A DNA stretch of 64,000 bases. Origin: Streptosporangium sandarakinum. GTDB lineage: Bacteria; Actinomycetota; Actinomycetes; Streptosporangiales; Streptosporangiaceae. How positions within the stretch are numbered: position 1 is the stretch's first letter; every line of letters begins with the position of its first letter. The notes under the pieces were generated by a model that did not search any database, was not told the DNA's origin, and saw only the letters and a program-made list of their open reading frames with translations. The position numbers were made by a program, and so were the translations under genes. The stretch covers positions 1,536,690 through 1,600,689 of the forward strand of contig NZ_JACCCO010000003.1 of NCBI RefSeq assembly GCF_013409935.1, in the 5' to 3' direction. Shown here one piece after another: positions 1-8,536 of this stretch.

Positions 1-756
1 ACGCAGGCATCGCCGTACGAACCAGACCAAAGTGATCGCGGCGAGGGCGGCGGCGCCGATGGTCGAGACGCCCGGCCCTTCGGTGGCCAGATGCTTGATG
101 GCGTAGACGAAGGCGACCATGCCGACCACCGACAGCACCGTCCCCAGCGCGTCCCAGCGGCCTGGCGCGGGGTTGCGCGACTCGGGCAGCAGGAACAGCC
201 CGGCGACGATGGCGACGGCCATCACCGGCACGTTCACCAGGAAGGCGGCGTGCCAGCTGAAGGCCTCCAGCAGCAGCCCGCCCGTGATCGGGCCGAGCGC
301 GCCGCCCACGGCCGCCATCGCCGCCCAGATCCCCAGCGCGGTGGCCCGCTCGCGGCCGTCGGTGAACAGGCTGCGGATCATCGACAGGGTGGACGGCATG
401 ATCATCGCACCGCCGATGCCGAGCAGCGCCCGCACCGCGATCACCTCGGCCGGGCGGTCGGCCCACAACACGGCGACGGAGGCCAGGCCGAACACGGCGA
501 AGCCGGAGACGAGCATGCGCTTGCGCCCCCAGCGGTCGCCCAGCGCGCTGACGGTCACCAGCAGGCCCGCCACGACCAGGGAGTAGATGTCGACCATCCA
601 CAGCAGCTCCACCGCGCCCGGCTTCAGCTCGGCCGACATCTCCGGCAGCGCCACGTTGAGGATGGTCATGTCCATCACGACCAGCAGCAGGCTGGCCGAC
701 AGGACGGCCAGCGCCGCCCAGCGTCTGGTGTACGGCTTGGCCGCGGTGTGCGTCAT
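1..756 (-). CDS. MFS drug efflux permease, DHA2/EmrB-QacA type (3' end outside window)
   Basis: Proton-driven multidrug exporter of the inner membrane. The 252 visible codons begin MTHTAAKPYTRRW and run into the first helix; helix 1 carries DMTILNVALP (residues 29-38) and loop 2-3 has the MFS motif A GDRWGRKR (73-80). Both are typical of the 14-helix DHA2 branch. About half the protein is visible, ending near VWFVRRCLR. The start ATG (756-754) overlaps the stop of the upstream TetR gene as ATGA, so the pump is translationally coupled to its likely repressor. The substrate cannot be told. The family is secure; the C-terminal half is not in the window. Confidence 0.9.
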   Translation of the reverse strand, partial: MTHTAAKPYTRRWAALAVLSASLLLVVMDMTILNVALPEMSAELKPGAVELLWMVDIYSLVVAGLLVTVSALGDRWGRKRMLVSGFAVFGLASVAVLWADRPAEVIAVRALLGIGGAMIMPSTLSMIRSLFTDGRERATALGIWAAMAAVGGALGPITGGLLLEAFSWHAAFLVNVPVMAVAIVAGLFLLPESRNPAPGRWDALGTVLSVVGMVAFVYAIKHLATEGPGVSTIGAAALAAITLVWFVRRCLR

Positions 757-1304
757 GACGTTCCCCGGAGAAAGGTTTCGAGAAGCAGGCGGGGCGTGTC
801 GCGCCGGGCGACGTCGCCGCGCCGCAGGCTTTCGCGGACGGCCACGAGCAGTCCGTACACGGTGTTGCTCACCCATCTGGGCGGAAGGTCGGCCCGCAGG
901 ACGCCGGCGCGCTGGCAGGCCTCGATCAACTCGATCTCACGCGCCTCCAGTTCCTCGGCCCGCCGCACCAGCTCGGGGTTGATCCCGACGAGGTGCTCGG
1001 TGAGCGCGAAGCCGTGCTCCTCGGCCACCTCGATATGGGCGACGAGCAGCGCGTGGAGGGTCTCCTCCACGCGCTCACCGGTCCTGAGCGCCGTGTCGAG
1101 GCCGATCTCGTCGTGAACCCGTTGCCAGGCCTCGTGCGCTCGCCAGCCCAGCGCGATGATCAGCTCTTCGCGGGTGGCGAAGTGCCGGTGCAGGGTCGCG
1201 CGATGAACCCCCGCGGCCTGGGCGATCTCGGCCATCGAGGCGGCCGGCGCCTGGTTCAGATGCTCGATCGCCCTGGTGACGATCTGTTCGCGGGTTACCG
1301 CCAT
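753..1304 (-). CDS. TetR-family repressor of the adjacent MFS pump
   Basis: One-component DNA-binding repressor, 183 aa. The N-terminal helix-turn-helix lies at residues 25-44 (MAEIAQAAGVHRATLHRHFA), followed by a helical ligand domain. The ATG at 1304 is preferred because it puts the helix-turn-helix at the usual distance from the N-terminus; the reading frame stays open upstream to 1574, but that part is proline/arginine-rich and not TetR-like. It is first in a two-gene unit with the MFS pump (ATGA overlap), and an 18-bp palindrome lies 20 bp upstream, consistent with autorepression relieved by a pump substrate. Confidence 0.9.
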   Translation of the reverse strand: MAVTREQIVTRAIEHLNQAPAASMAEIAQAAGVHRATLHRHFATREELIIALGWRAHEAWQRVHDEIGLDTALRTGERVEETLHALLVAHIEVAEEHGFALTEHLVGINPELVRRAEELEAREIELIEACQRAGVLRADLPPRWVSNTVYGLLVAVRESLRRGDVARRDTPRLLLETFLRGTS

Positions 1305-1324
1305 TACAACACTTCCGTCGAATT

Positions 1325-1342
1325 TGCGACATTCATGTCGCA
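1325..1342. promoter_or_regulatory. Probable TetR operator
   Basis: TGCGACA-TTCA-TGTCGCA is a perfect 7-bp inverted repeat just upstream of the TetR start. On the minus strand a -10-like TAGAAT (1347-1342) abuts it, so the palindrome would cover the transcription start. It is most likely the autoregulatory site of the 753-1304 repressor. Confidence 0.65.
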
Positions 1343-1745
1343 TTCTATAGGCCGGACGCACCGCGGTTCGCCCCGGGACCCCGCCGGAGGCGTCCGCTCG
1401 CCGGATGGGCCGCCCTGCTTTCGTGGAGGCCCCGAAGCCGGCGTCGTCCGCCGGTGGAGAGTTCGTGGCGGCCTGGAGGCCGACGTCATCCGCCGGTGGG
1501 AGGAGTGCGCGCCGCGGGCGAGGGCCGGTGGCCGGGCCGATCGCCTCGGAGCCGTCTCCGGCGAGTGCCGACAACTATGATGGTCTTGACAAAAAAAGTT
1601 TTCGGCACGAGGGTGGAGGTACCCCGGAAGGACGGGGCGGCCGGACGGCCGCCGTACGGACCCGCCGGGGTGGCCGCGGGGCACGTCCCCGCCGGCCGGC
1701 ACGGACTTTCTCCCGACGACACGGACTCCCCCCAAGGATGAGGCG
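1343..1745. other. Intergenic spacer between divergent TetR-MFS and MFS genes
   Basis: About 400 bp without a credible gene. It holds the outward promoter of the TetR unit on the left and probably the promoter of the MFS gene at 1746. A TTGACA at 1585-1590 followed by an A-run is the best -35 candidate on the plus strand, but I see no convincing -10 at the proper distance. Open frames here are GC-driven. Confidence 0.4.
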
Positions 1746-3347
1746 ATGACCACCACCTCCCGCCCCACTCCCGGCCCCCGCGCCACGCGCCGGGAGTGGA
1801 CCGCGCTGGCCGTACTGGCCCTGCCCACGCTGCTGCTGTCGCTGGACGTCAGCATCCTGTACCTGGCGCTGCCGCACCTGAGCGCCGAGCTGGGGGCCGA
1901 CGCCACCCAGCAGCTGTGGATCCTGGACATCTACTCGTTCATGCTCGCCGGGTTCCTGGTCACGATGGGCACGCTCGGCGACCGGATCGGCCGCCGCAGG
2001 CTGCTGCTGATCGGCGCGGCCGTCTTCGCCGCCGCCGCGTTGCTGGCCGCCTTCTCCACCACCCCGGCCATGCTGATCGCCGCCCGCGCGCTGCTGGGCG
2101 TCTCCGGCGCGACGATGATGCCCTCCACCATGGCGCTGATCAGGAACATGTTCACCGATCCACGCCAGATGCAGCTGGCGGTCAGCGTGTGGTTCAGCTG
2201 CTTCATGGGCGGCATGGCCCTGGGCCCGCTGGCCGGCGGGCTGATGCTGCAGCACTTCTGGTGGGGCTCGGTGTTCCTGCCCGCCGTCCCGGTGATGGCG
2301 CTGCTGCTGGCCGCGGGTCCCCGCCTGCTGCCCGAGTACCGCGCCCCCGGCGCCGGCCGGGTGGACCTGGTCAGCGTCGCGCTGTCGCTGGCGGCGATCC
2401 TGCCGGTCATCTACGGCCTCAAGGAGGTGGCCCGCGGCGGCTGGCAGCCGCTGCCCGCCGCGGCCGTCGCCACCGGGGCGGTCTTCACCGTGTTGTTCGT
2501 CCGCCGCCAGCGCCGCCTGGCCGATCCGCTGCTGGACCTGCGGCTGCTGTCCAGCCGCTCCTTCAGCACGGCGCTGGGCGTCATGCTGCTGGCCGGGATC
2601 GTCATGGCCGGGGTGACGCTGATGTCGACCACCTACCTGCAGGCCGTCGAGGGGCTGTCGCCGTTCGCGGCGGGGCTGTGGCTGGTGCCGCAGAACATCG
2701 CGATGATCGCCGGTTCCCTGCTGGCGCCGGTGCTGGCCCGCCGGATCCGCCCGGCGTACGTGATGGCGGCCGGGCTGGCCGTGGCGGCGTGCGGGCTGGC
2801 GCTGCACACCCAGATCTCCGGCACGGGCGGGCTGGCGCTGTTGGTGGCGGGCCTCATCCTGGCCTCCGGCGGCGTGGCGCTGCCCATGCCGATGACGATG
2901 AACCTGATGCTGGGCGCCGCGCCGCCCCAGAAGGCCGGCGCGGCGGCCGCCCTCTCGGAGGCCAGCGGCGAGTTCGGCGTGGCCCTGGGGGTGGCCACCC
3001 TGGGCAGCCTGGCGGCGTTCGTCTACCGCGACCGGCTGGCCGAGGCCCTGCCGGGCGGCGTCCCCGCCGGTGCCGCGGACGCCGCGGGGGAGAGCGTCGC
3101 CGGCGCGGTGGCCGCGGCCGGCCGGCTGCCCGCCGCGGCGGGCGCCGAGCTGCTGGAGGGCGCCCGCACCGCCTTCACCGGCGGGCTGACCACCGTCGCC
3201 TGGCTCGGAGCGGCCGTCTTCACCGTTCTGGCGGTCGTCTCGGCACTCGCCTTCCGCCGCGGCGGCGCCCCGGACTCGGCCCCCGCCTCGGCCGGAACCG
3301 AGACGGCGGCCGAGGGCGCGGCCGTGCCCCAGCCCGTGGCCGGGTGA
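1746..3347 (+). CDS. MFS multidrug efflux permease, 14-helix SmvA/QacA type
   Basis: Membrane exporter of 533 aa, the usual DHA2 length. Motif A GDRIGRRR lies at residues 78-85, LDVSILYLALP marks helix 1, and helix 5 has the GGMALGPLAGG antiporter-like motif. A C-terminal hydrophilic tail, rich in Ala/Pro/Glu, is probably disordered. The start has a usable Shine-Dalgarno (AAGGATGAGG). It faces away from the TetR-MFS unit at 1-1304, so two pumps of one family share the interval. It ends at a very strong hairpin. Substrates are unknown; quaternary ammonium or dye-like cations are typical for close relatives. Confidence 0.9.
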   Translation: MTTTSRPTPGPRATRREWTALAVLALPTLLLSLDVSILYLALPHLSAELGADATQQLWILDIYSFMLAGFLVTMGTLGDRIGRRRLLLIGAAVFAAAALLAAFSTTPAMLIAARALLGVSGATMMPSTMALIRNMFTDPRQMQLAVSVWFSCFMGGMALGPLAGGLMLQHFWWGSVFLPAVPVMALLLAAGPRLLPEYRAPGAGRVDLVSVALSLAAILPVIYGLKEVARGGWQPLPAAAVATGAVFTVLFVRRQRRLADPLLDLRLLSSRSFSTALGVMLLAGIVMAGVTLMSTTYLQAVEGLSPFAAGLWLVPQNIAMIAGSLLAPVLARRIRPAYVMAAGLAVAACGLALHTQISGTGGLALLVAGLILASGGVALPMPMTMNLMLGAAPPQKAGAAAALSEASGEFGVALGVATLGSLAAFVYRDRLAEALPGGVPAGAADAAGESVAGAVAAAGRLPAAAGAELLEGARTAFTGGLTTVAWLGAAVFTVLAVVSALAFRRGGAPDSAPASAGTETAAEGAAVPQPVAG

Positions 3348-3366
3348 GGGCGGCGAGGGAAGGCCC

Positions 3367-3416
3367 GCCGGAGCCCCGGGGTCATCGGTGCTCACCGATG
3401 ACCCCGGGGCTCCGGC
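3367..3416. terminator. Bidirectional hairpin terminator
   Basis: A perfect 24-bp stem (arms 3367-3390 and 3393-3416, centre CT) lies between the convergent MFS and ArsR genes. There is no T-run, as is common in actinobacterial terminators. It would serve both strands. Confidence 0.8.
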
Positions 3417-3444
3417 GTTCTCCGGGCGGCCCCGCGGCGGCGGG

Positions 3445-4434
3445 TCAAGGGCCGTCACCGAGGAGGGACTCGGCGACGGCGGTGCGGGCGTAGAGCACCG
3501 AGCGGCCGGCCCGGTGCGCGCTGACCAGGCCCGCGTCGCGCAACGCGGTCAGGTACTGCGACACCCCCGAGGGCGACAGCCCGGTACGGCGGGCCAGCTC
3601 GGTGGTGGAGGCCGGCGCCTCCAGCTCGGTCAGCAGCAGGGTCCGTGAGCGGCCGAGCACGGCGGCGACGGCGCCGGACCTGGCGGCGGGGCGGGGCCGC
3701 CACAGCGTTCCGACGCCTCGCGCCGGATAGGCCAGTTGTGGCGGCTCCGGCGGCGTCACCCGGGTGAGCGGACCCGGCCCGGTGAACGCCGAGGGGATCA
3801 GCAGCAGCCCGGCTCCGGCCGCCTCGCGGGGCAGGGCCCGCCTGCGCGTCAGCCGCAGCGTGCTGTCGTCCCAGCTCATCGAGAGGTGCAGCTCGTTGAG
3901 GAGGCGGCCCGCGCCGTGCTCGGCGAACTGCCGGGCCCGATGGAAGACATCGGCGTCGAGCACCGCTCGGATCCGCGCCCAGTAGGGGGCCAGCGCCACC
4001 TCCCAGTAGGTCTCGACCTCCTCGGCGAGCGCGGGCAGGTGGGCTCGCGGGTCGGCGTACAGGGCCCGCAGCCGGGGGCCCAGGGCTCCCCGGCGGTACG
4101 CGAGGCGATCGAGGTCGTGGCGCACCCGCCCTGTGGGGGTGGCCAGGATCGCGGCCAGCTCCCCGGCCAGGTCGGGGGCCGGTCCGGTCGGCGCCGGGTT
4201 GAGGAAGTCGGGGACGTAACCGCCGGGCCCGATCAGTTCGGCGAGCCAGCCCCGCTCCAGCCTGGCCGCCGTGACTCGCGGCCTCACCTGGCGCAGCCAG
4301 CGGCGGTGCACCGGGTGGTCCAGGTGTGAGCCCAGCAGTTTGAAGCTGGTCCCCACCTCCCACATCGGCGAGACGGCGAAGCGCATCTGCGCCAGGTCAT
4401 CGGCCGAGAACGCCAGCTCAGCCAGGGTGGCCAC
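3445..4434 (-). CDS. DUF5937-ArsR winged-helix transcriptional regulator
   Basis: A 329-aa regulator with a long N-terminal sensor-like part of the DUF5937 type (residues about 15-250, opening with FAVSPMWEVGTSFKLL) and a C-terminal ArsR winged helix (about 268-318, with STTELARRTGLSPSGVSQYL and the wing AGRSVLYAR). It lacks the metal-binding cysteine motif of classical ArsR, so a metal ligand is unlikely. It is divergent from the aldo-keto reductase at 4498 with 63 bp between starts and probably controls it. A second protein of the same architecture is encoded at 34079-35164, beside an MFS gene. Confidence 0.85.
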   Translation of the reverse strand: MATLAELAFSADDLAQMRFAVSPMWEVGTSFKLLGSHLDHPVHRRWLRQVRPRVTAARLERGWLAELIGPGGYVPDFLNPAPTGPAPDLAGELAAILATPTGRVRHDLDRLAYRRGALGPRLRALYADPRAHLPALAEEVETYWEVALAPYWARIRAVLDADVFHRARQFAEHGAGRLLNELHLSMSWDDSTLRLTRRRALPREAAGAGLLLIPSAFTGPGPLTRVTPPEPPQLAYPARGVGTLWRPRPAARSGAVAAVLGRSRTLLLTELEAPASTTELARRTGLSPSGVSQYLTALRDAGLVSAHRAGRSVLYARTAVAESLLGDGP

Positions 4435-4497
4435 CCCCAGGATTCCAGCATGTGTGAATCGATCGCGGCCAGCCTACCGAGCGCGGAACATCCGGGT

Positions 4498-5412
4498 ATG
4501 ACTTCGACCTCACAGACGATCACCGCCGCGGTGTCGGGCACCTGGACGCTCGGCGACCTGACGGTCAACCGAATCGGATTCGGTGCGATGCGCCTGCCCC
4601 AGCGCGGCGCGGCGTTCGCCCCCGGCTCCCCGCCGCGCGACCGCGGGGAGGCGATCGCGGTGCTGCGCCGGGCGGTCGAGCTGGGGGTGAACCACATCGA
4701 CACCGCCGCGTTCTACTTCTCCTCGCTGCGCTCGGCCAACGAACTGATCAACCGGGCGCTGGCCCCGTACCCGGACGACCTGGTCATCACCACCAAGGTC
4801 GGGCCGGGCCGCGACCCGTCGGGGGAGTGGCTGCCGCACGCCGGGCCCGGGCTGCTGCGCGGCCAGGTGGAGGAGAACCTGCGCCAGCTGGGCCGTGACC
4901 ACCTGGACGTGGTGAACCTGCGCATCGTGGGAACCGACTCGATCGCCGAGCGGTTCGGCGCGCTGGCCGAGCTGCGCGACGCCGGGCTCATCCGCCATCT
5001 GGGCCTGTCCAACGTCCGGCCCGAGCACCTGGCCGAGGCCCAGGCCATCGCGCCGGTGGTGTGCGTGCAGAACCTGTACGGCATCGGCGCCGCGTCCTGG
5101 CAGGACGAGTTCCTGCGCCTCTGCGGCGAGCAGAAGGTGGCGTTCGTGCCGTTCTACTCGATCGCCGGCACCGGCCGCGAAGCGGGTGCGCGCGGCGGCG
5201 ACGACGCCGAGCTGCTGGCCGTGGCGCGGGCGCGGGGGGTGAGCCCGGCGCAGGTCCGGCTGGCCTGGACGCTGTACCGCGGGCCACATGTGCTGGCCAT
5301 TCCCGGCACCGGTGATCCCGGTCATCTCGCCGAGAACGTGGCCGCCGGCGCGCTGCGCCTGTCGCAGGAGGAGCTGGCCGTACTGGACCGCCTCCACCGA
5401 CGCGGAACCTGA
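4498..5412 (+). CDS. Aldo/keto reductase family oxidoreductase
   Basis: NADPH-dependent reductase-like TIM barrel of 304 aa. Visible signatures are the opening GFGAMRLP, the catalytic Asp and Tyr in HIDTAAFYFS, the Lys in ITTKVG, and the cofactor-end IPGTGDPGHLAENV. The catalytic His expected after strand 4 is replaced (VVNLRIVG), a known variation that may alter activity. ATG 4498 gives the normal N-terminus; an upstream in-frame ATG at 4450 would run into the divergent promoter. The ArsR-type gene on the other side is its probable regulator. The substrate is unknown. Confidence 0.85.
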   Translation: MTSTSQTITAAVSGTWTLGDLTVNRIGFGAMRLPQRGAAFAPGSPPRDRGEAIAVLRRAVELGVNHIDTAAFYFSSLRSANELINRALAPYPDDLVITTKVGPGRDPSGEWLPHAGPGLLRGQVEENLRQLGRDHLDVVNLRIVGTDSIAERFGALAELRDAGLIRHLGLSNVRPEHLAEAQAIAPVVCVQNLYGIGAASWQDEFLRLCGEQKVAFVPFYSIAGTGREAGARGGDDAELLAVARARGVSPAQVRLAWTLYRGPHVLAIPGTGDPGHLAENVAAGALRLSQEELAVLDRLHRRGT

Positions 5413-5470
5413 TCCCGATTCCGGCAGCCGGTCCTGTCGATTCCGGCGCGGCCGGTTCGTGTAGAGGATG

Positions 5471-5500
5471 AGGGGGCCGGCCCGGAAAGGGGCCGGCCCT
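5471..5500. terminator. GC-rich hairpin after the aldo/keto reductase
   Basis: Arms AGGGGGCCGGCCC and GGGGCCGGCCCT pair around GGAAA with one bulge. It lies 58 bp after the reductase stop and just before the YCII ribosome-binding site, so it is either a terminator or a leader hairpin of the next gene. Confidence 0.5.
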
Positions 5501-5523
5501 GGATTCCCGACGAGGAGGACCGG

Positions 5524-5880
5524 ATGAGGCGATACCTGATCAGCATGTACCAGCCGGAGGGCACCCCGCCGCCGGAGGTGCTGGAGCCGATCATGCGGGA
5601 GGTGGACGCGCTGCGCGAGGAGCTGCGGGCCGCCGGGGCGTGGGTGTTCGCCGGCGGCCTGCACCCGCCGGCCACCGCCACCGTGGTGCGCGTCGAGGAC
5701 GGCGAGACCCTCCTCAGCGACGGTCCCTTCATCGAGGCCAAGGAGCACTTCGGCGGGTTCACCGTCATCGAGGCCCCCGACCTGGACGCCGCCCTGGAGT
5801 GGGGCCGCCGCTACGCCCGGGCCACCACCCTGCCGGTGGAGGTGCGGCCGCTGTATGACGAGCCCGCCGGCCGTCCGTGA
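5524..5880 (+). CDS. YCII-related (DGPF-domain) protein
   Basis: Small 118-aa cytosolic protein of the YCII/DGPF family, recognised by MRRYLISMYQPEG at the start and the diagnostic SDGPFIEAKEHFGGF (about residues 65-79). The biochemical role of the family is not settled. In actinobacteria these genes usually sit immediately upstream of an ECF-like sigma factor, as here, where the stop overlaps the next start (ATGA-like junction at 5877). The start follows a GAGGAGG Shine-Dalgarno. The partner sigma gene is damaged, so this copy may be an orphan. Confidence 0.9.
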   Translation: MRRYLISMYQPEGTPPPEVLEPIMREVDALREELRAAGAWVFAGGLHPPATATVVRVEDGETLLSDGPFIEAKEHFGGFTVIEAPDLDAALEWGRRYARATTLPVEVRPLYDEPAGRP

Positions 5881-6690
5881 CCGACCCCGTCCTCAGCGAG
5901 CTGGAGCGGCTCTTCCGCGCCGAACACGGCCGCGCGGTGGCGGTGCTGACCGGCCTGTTCGGCGACCTGGACGTCGCCGAGGAGGCCGTGCAGGAGGCGT
6001 TCGCCGCCGCGGCGCGGCACTGGCCGTCGGCCGGGGTGCCGCCCGGCCCGGCCGGATGGATCATCACCGTCGCCCGGAACCGGGCGATCGACCGGCTGCG
6101 CCGGGAGGCCTCGCGCGCCGACCGGCACGCCCAGGCGGCCCTGCTGCACGCCCGCGATCACCAGCGGGAGACGCCCGGGCACGGGGACGGGGTGCCCGAC
6201 GACCGGCTGAGACTGATCTTCACCCTGCTGGTCCGTTCCGGGTTGTGCGCCGAGGCGGTGCGGCTGGGCCGGCTGCTGATCGGCCTGATGCCGCACGAGC
6301 CGGAGGCGGCGGGGCTGCTGGCGCTGATGCTGCTGGCCGAGTCGCGGCGCGAGGCACGCACGACGCCCGGTGGTGACCTGGTGGTGCTGGTGGAGCAGGA
6401 CCGCACCCGGTGGGACCGCGCCCTGATCGCCGAGGGGCAGGCCATCGTCCGCCGGTGCCTGCCGCTGGGCCGGCCCGGCCCCTACCAGATCCAGGCGGCG
6501 ATCCAGGCGGTCCACAGCGACGCCCGGAGGCGAAGGACACCGACTGGCGGCAGATCCTGGCCCTGTACGACCGGCTTCTGGCGGTGGCGCCGACGCCGGT
6601 GGTGGCGCTCAACCGGGCGGTCGCCGTCGCCGAGGTCGAGGGGCCGCCGGCGGCCCGGGGAGGCGGTGCTGACCCCTTCGGAACCGCCGC
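5877..6690 (+). pseudogene. Broken ECF sigma factor (SigJ-like, DUF6596 type)
   Basis: The N-terminus is a normal region 2 (LERLFRAEHGRAVAVLTGLFGDLDV, then TVARNRAIDRLRR). At about 6225 the sequence DDRLRLIFT jumps straight to RSGLCAEAVRLGRLL: the stretch that would hold sigma region 4 (the -35-binding helix-turn-helix) is missing, in frame. The DUF6596-like tail continues to AIQAVHSDA and then shifts frame near 6523, where one C appears lost; the expected DTDWRQILALYDRL and VALNRAVAVAEVEG follow in another frame and end abruptly near 6660. With three lesions it cannot make a working sigma factor, although the YCII partner upstream is intact. Confidence 0.85.
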
Positions 6691-6719
6691 GCCCCGGAAA
6701 CCACGAGGGCGTGGCGGGG

Positions 6720-6995
6720 TCAGGCCGACAGGGCCCGCCCCTCGTCGTCGGCGCCGGAGGCGCAGGCGGCGGCCAGTTCGTCCAGGGACATCCCCAGGGC
6801 CGCGGCCAGCGCCGCGACGGTGAAGAAGGCGGGGGTCGGCGCCCGGCCGGTCTCGATCTTGCGCAGGGTCTCCGCCGACACCCCGGCGGCCGCGGCGACC
6901 TCCACCATGCTGCGGTCACCGCGGGCGCGGCGCAGTATCGCGCCGAACCGCTCCCCGCGCTGCCGCTCCCACGGGGTCAATGGGGTTCTCACCAT
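6720..6995 (-). CDS. Small XRE-family helix-turn-helix regulator
   Basis: A 91-aa DNA-binding protein that is almost entirely a Cro/CI-type helix-turn-helix (residues about 17-75: GAILRRARG, then VAAAAGVSAETLRKIETG). It is similar in size and style to stand-alone actinobacterial XRE repressors. It lies convergent to the dead sigma gene, and two inverted repeats lie directly upstream of its start, which suggests autoregulation. No toxin-like partner gene is adjacent. Confidence 0.85.
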   Translation of the reverse strand: MVRTPLTPWERQRGERFGAILRRARGDRSMVEVAAAAGVSAETLRKIETGRAPTPAFFTVAALAAALGMSLDELAAACASGADDEGRALSA

Positions 6996-6997
6996 GC

Positions 6998-7043
6998 CTG
7001 CGATACTAATCGCAGCCGTATCGTTATACTAATACCGGTATAA
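6998..7043. promoter_or_regulatory. Double inverted-repeat operator upstream of the XRE gene
   Basis: Site 1 is CTGCGAT-ACTA-ATCGCAG (6998-7015). Site 2 is TTATAC-N8-GTATAA (7024-7043). Both contain ATACTAAT (7003-7010 and 7026-7033, 23 bp apart). The block is AT-rich compared with its surroundings and starts 3 bp from the XRE start codon. Confidence 0.6.
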
Positions 7044-7175
7044 GAATTTGGTGATCCCTGGTGGGCGCGCGAGGAAGACGCGGGGGAGAAGGAGGAGAGC
7101 TCCGCGAAGGGGAGAAGACGGCGGGCCGCGCCCCGGCATCCCCGGAACACGGCCCGCCCGCGCGCGGCGCGGCTG

Positions 7176-7847
7176 TCAGGAGGCGTGCCGGATGCGCCGC
7201 CCGCTGATCTCGGTGGGGGCGATCCTGACGAACAGCTCGCGCTCGCCACCCGCCCACGGCCGGACGTCCACCTCGGCGACCGCGGTCCGCTCCTCGTCGG
7301 AGACGTGGTGGGCGCCGCCGCGCACCAGCACGCTCCAACCCTCCCGGCCGGCCTCGTCGAGCCGGTCGATCTCGAAGGCCACCTTGAACTCCATGCCCCG
7401 CACGCCGGTGCGCAGGGTGTCGTCCAGCGGGCCGCCGGAGGCGGTCCGGAAGATCACCGCGCCGTCGTGGACCACGTAGTTCACCGGCAGGATCGTCGGG
7501 CCCTCGGGCCCGCTGAAGGCCACCCGCCCCACACCGCCCGGCGCGATCAGTCGCAGGCACTCGGCCGGCTCCAGCTTCTCCAGCACCGGATGGGGGCCGG
7601 GACGGCCGCGGCCGGGCGGCAGGTCCATCGTCCCGCCGAGCAGTTCCTCGCTGCTGGTCTCCAGCGCCGCGGCCAGCTTGTGAACCGTCTCGGTGGACGC
7701 CGACGCCGCGCTCGCCTCCAGGTAGTCGAGGTATCCCGGGTCGATCCCCGCACGGTCGGCCAGCTGCCGACGGTCCAGGCCGAGCTCCCCGCGGCGCTGC
7801 GCCACCCGTCGGCCCAGGTCACCGGGGGCGGCTGGGCGTTCACTCAT
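7176..7847 (-). CDS. XRE helix-turn-helix fused to a pyridoxamine 5'-phosphate oxidase-like (PPOX) domain
   Basis: A 223-aa two-domain protein. Residues about 10-70 are an XRE helix-turn-helix (RRVAQRRGELGLDRRQLADRAG); residues about 90-215 are a split-barrel flavin-binding fold (GRVAFSGPEGPTILPVNYVV, then FKVAFEIDRLD and GWSVLVRGGAHHV). The barrel family binds FMN, F420 or heme, and the fusion suggests a redox- or cofactor-responsive regulator. The start has a strong GGGAGG 7 nt upstream. It is next to Hsp20, as dormancy/redox-stress genes often are in actinobacteria. Confidence 0.85.
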   Translation of the reverse strand: MSERPAAPGDLGRRVAQRRGELGLDRRQLADRAGIDPGYLDYLEASAASASTETVHKLAAALETSSEELLGGTMDLPPGRGRPGPHPVLEKLEPAECLRLIAPGGVGRVAFSGPEGPTILPVNYVVHDGAVIFRTASGGPLDDTLRTGVRGMEFKVAFEIDRLDEAGREGWSVLVRGGAHHVSDEERTAVAEVDVRPWAGGERELFVRIAPTEISGRRIRHAS

Positions 7848-8080
7848 CTACGTCCTCCCAACTGGGGTCCTTTTACGGCCGGCAGCGGACGGCACCGGCC
7901 GGCCGGGCGCCCGTCACCGGCGCCCGGCCGGCCCTGCTCTCGCCGTTCTCCCTGCCGCAGGCGGCATACCCCACCGGAGACGGATATCTCATCCCGAAGC
8001 GGCCATTCGCGCCGGACGCGCCCGCGGGGCGGGTGGCCGCGCGGAAGGTCCCGGCCCCGGCCAGCCGCTTTTTCCGGCCG

Positions 8081-8536
8081 TTACCGCTTGCCGGTCTGCT
8101 TGCCGGTCTGGGCCTTGGCCTGGACCGCCTTCTTGGCGTGGACCGGGATGCGCCTGCTCTTCTCCTCCGGCGCGGCGAGCTTCAGGCTGATCTCAAGGAC
8201 GCCCTTGTCGTAGACCGCCTCGACATCCTTCTCGTCAGCCGTGGGCGGCAGGACGATGGACCGGGTGAAGGAGCCGTAGCGGAACTCCGTCCGGTGCCGT
8301 TCCTTCTCCTCGATCCGGCGCTCGGCGTGGACCGTCAGCACCCCGTTGCTCACGTCTATCTCGATGTCCTCCGGCTCGATGCCCGGGAGCTCGGCCCGCA
8401 GCACGTAACGGTCGCCGTGCATGTAGTCCTCGAAACGTATGCCCTGGCCCTGGGTGCGCGTGGCGGCGAGCGGGGCGTCCAGCAAGTCGAGCAGCTCGGG
8501 GAAAAGACCCCGCTCCTGGCGCATCAGCATGCTCAT
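8081..8536 (-). CDS. Hsp20/alpha-crystallin small heat-shock protein
   Basis: ATP-independent holdase chaperone of 151 aa. The alpha-crystallin domain spans about residues 40-130 (GDRYVLRAELPGIEPEDIEI, then VLTVHAERR and GSFTRSIVLP), with a C-terminal I-x-I-like anchor in RRIPVHAKK and a lysine-rich tail. ATG 8536 is preceded by GGGAGGG. The upstream minus-strand region has AAGGACCC and GTCCTTTAGGGACC elements that also occur partly before the XRE-PPOX gene, suggesting shared stress control. Confidence 0.93.
   Translation of the reverse strand: MSMLMRQERGLFPELLDLLDAPLAATRTQGQGIRFEDYMHGDRYVLRAELPGIEPEDIEIDVSNGVLTVHAERRIEEKERHRTEFRYGSFTRSIVLPPTADEKDVEAVYDKGVLEISLKLAAPEEKSRRIPVHAKKAVQAKAQTGKQTGKR

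Noticed and set aside
1575..3458. 627-codon open frame on the minus strand
   Set aside because: Antisense of the MFS gene; Gly/Arg/Gln-rich and without motifs, produced by third-position GC bias.
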